46,563 nucleotides of DNA, taken from Comamonadaceae bacterium (GTDB taxonomy: Bacteria > Pseudomonadota > Gammaproteobacteria > Burkholderiales > Burkholderiaceae_C). Under the pieces are notes generated by a model. The model was not told the origin of the DNA. It did no database searches and was given only the letters and a program-made list of their open reading frames with translations. Made by a program: the position numbers and the translations under genes. Of the stretch, positions 46,555-46,563 are shown piece by piece (within the stretch, counting starts at the first letter, position 1; every line of letters begins with the position of its first letter). The stretch is taken from the NCBI GenBank assembly GCA_027488115.1, contig JAIYCG010000018.1:1-46563 (forward strand), read 5' to 3'.

Positions 46555-46563
46555 GGAGCTAGG

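Overview
This window is a gene-dense, largely housekeeping stretch of a betaproteobacterial chromosome. The gene content and order (gltBD, the mla operon with mlaA inside it, murA-hisGDCBHAFIE-tatABC, petABC-sspAB, secA-argJ, pilBCD-coaE-zapD-yacG, ispB/rplU divergent) and the protein sequences point to Burkholderiales. Comamonadaceae is most likely (a Limnohabitans/Rhodoferax-like freshwater bacterium); the family assignment is inference. I see no rRNA, insertion sequence, phage gene, CRISPR array or integration site. One tRNA gene is present. No gene-free stretch exceeds about 300 bp.

Layout, left to right. (1) 1-3840: the 3' part of gltB and complete gltD (glutamate synthase), closed by a hairpin terminator. 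(2) 3950-7893: mlaF-E-D-A-C-B, the whole retrograde phospholipid pathway that keeps the outer membrane asymmetric, followed by a yadGH-type ABC exporter (7912-9581). (3) 9607-20716: ibaG, murA, all histidine biosynthesis genes except hisZ (hisG-D-C-B-H-A, then a sugar-phosphate mutarotase, then hisF-I-E), a HIT protein and tatA-B-C, mostly overlapping or tightly spaced. (4) 20745-23096: a DegS-like membrane-anchored protease divergent from pdxA. (5) 23194-27337: petABC (cytochrome bc1), sspA, sspB and tRNA-Thr(UGU). (6) 27412-33279: a DUF721/DciA-like gene divergent from secA, then argJ, a DUF815 ATPase and mutT. (7) 33287-38109, minus strand: pilB-pilC-pilD (type IV pilus assembly), coaE, zapD and yacG. 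(8) 38173-45025, the most accessory-looking part: a methyltransferase, a small secreted protein, a YebC-family regulator, a 61-residue protein, a molybdenum hydroxylase pair with a Tat signal, and a PLP dehydratase coupled to an exported SUMF1-domain protein. (9) 45030-46563: ispB divergent from rplU.

Several pieces connect. TatABC would export the Tat-tagged molybdenum hydroxylase and the Rieske protein PetA, whose signal carries Lys-Arg instead of Arg-Arg. SecA would export most of the other signal-peptide proteins (MlaC, PetC, the SUMF1 protein). PilD, PilC and PilB form the pilus assembly core.

I did not find a clearly new multi-gene system. The points most worth a second look are the N-terminally reduced PilB and PilC, the KR Tat motif in PetA, the mutarotase inside the his operon, the SUMF1 protein lacking both catalytic cysteines, and hairpins placed directly in front of mlaF and sspA.
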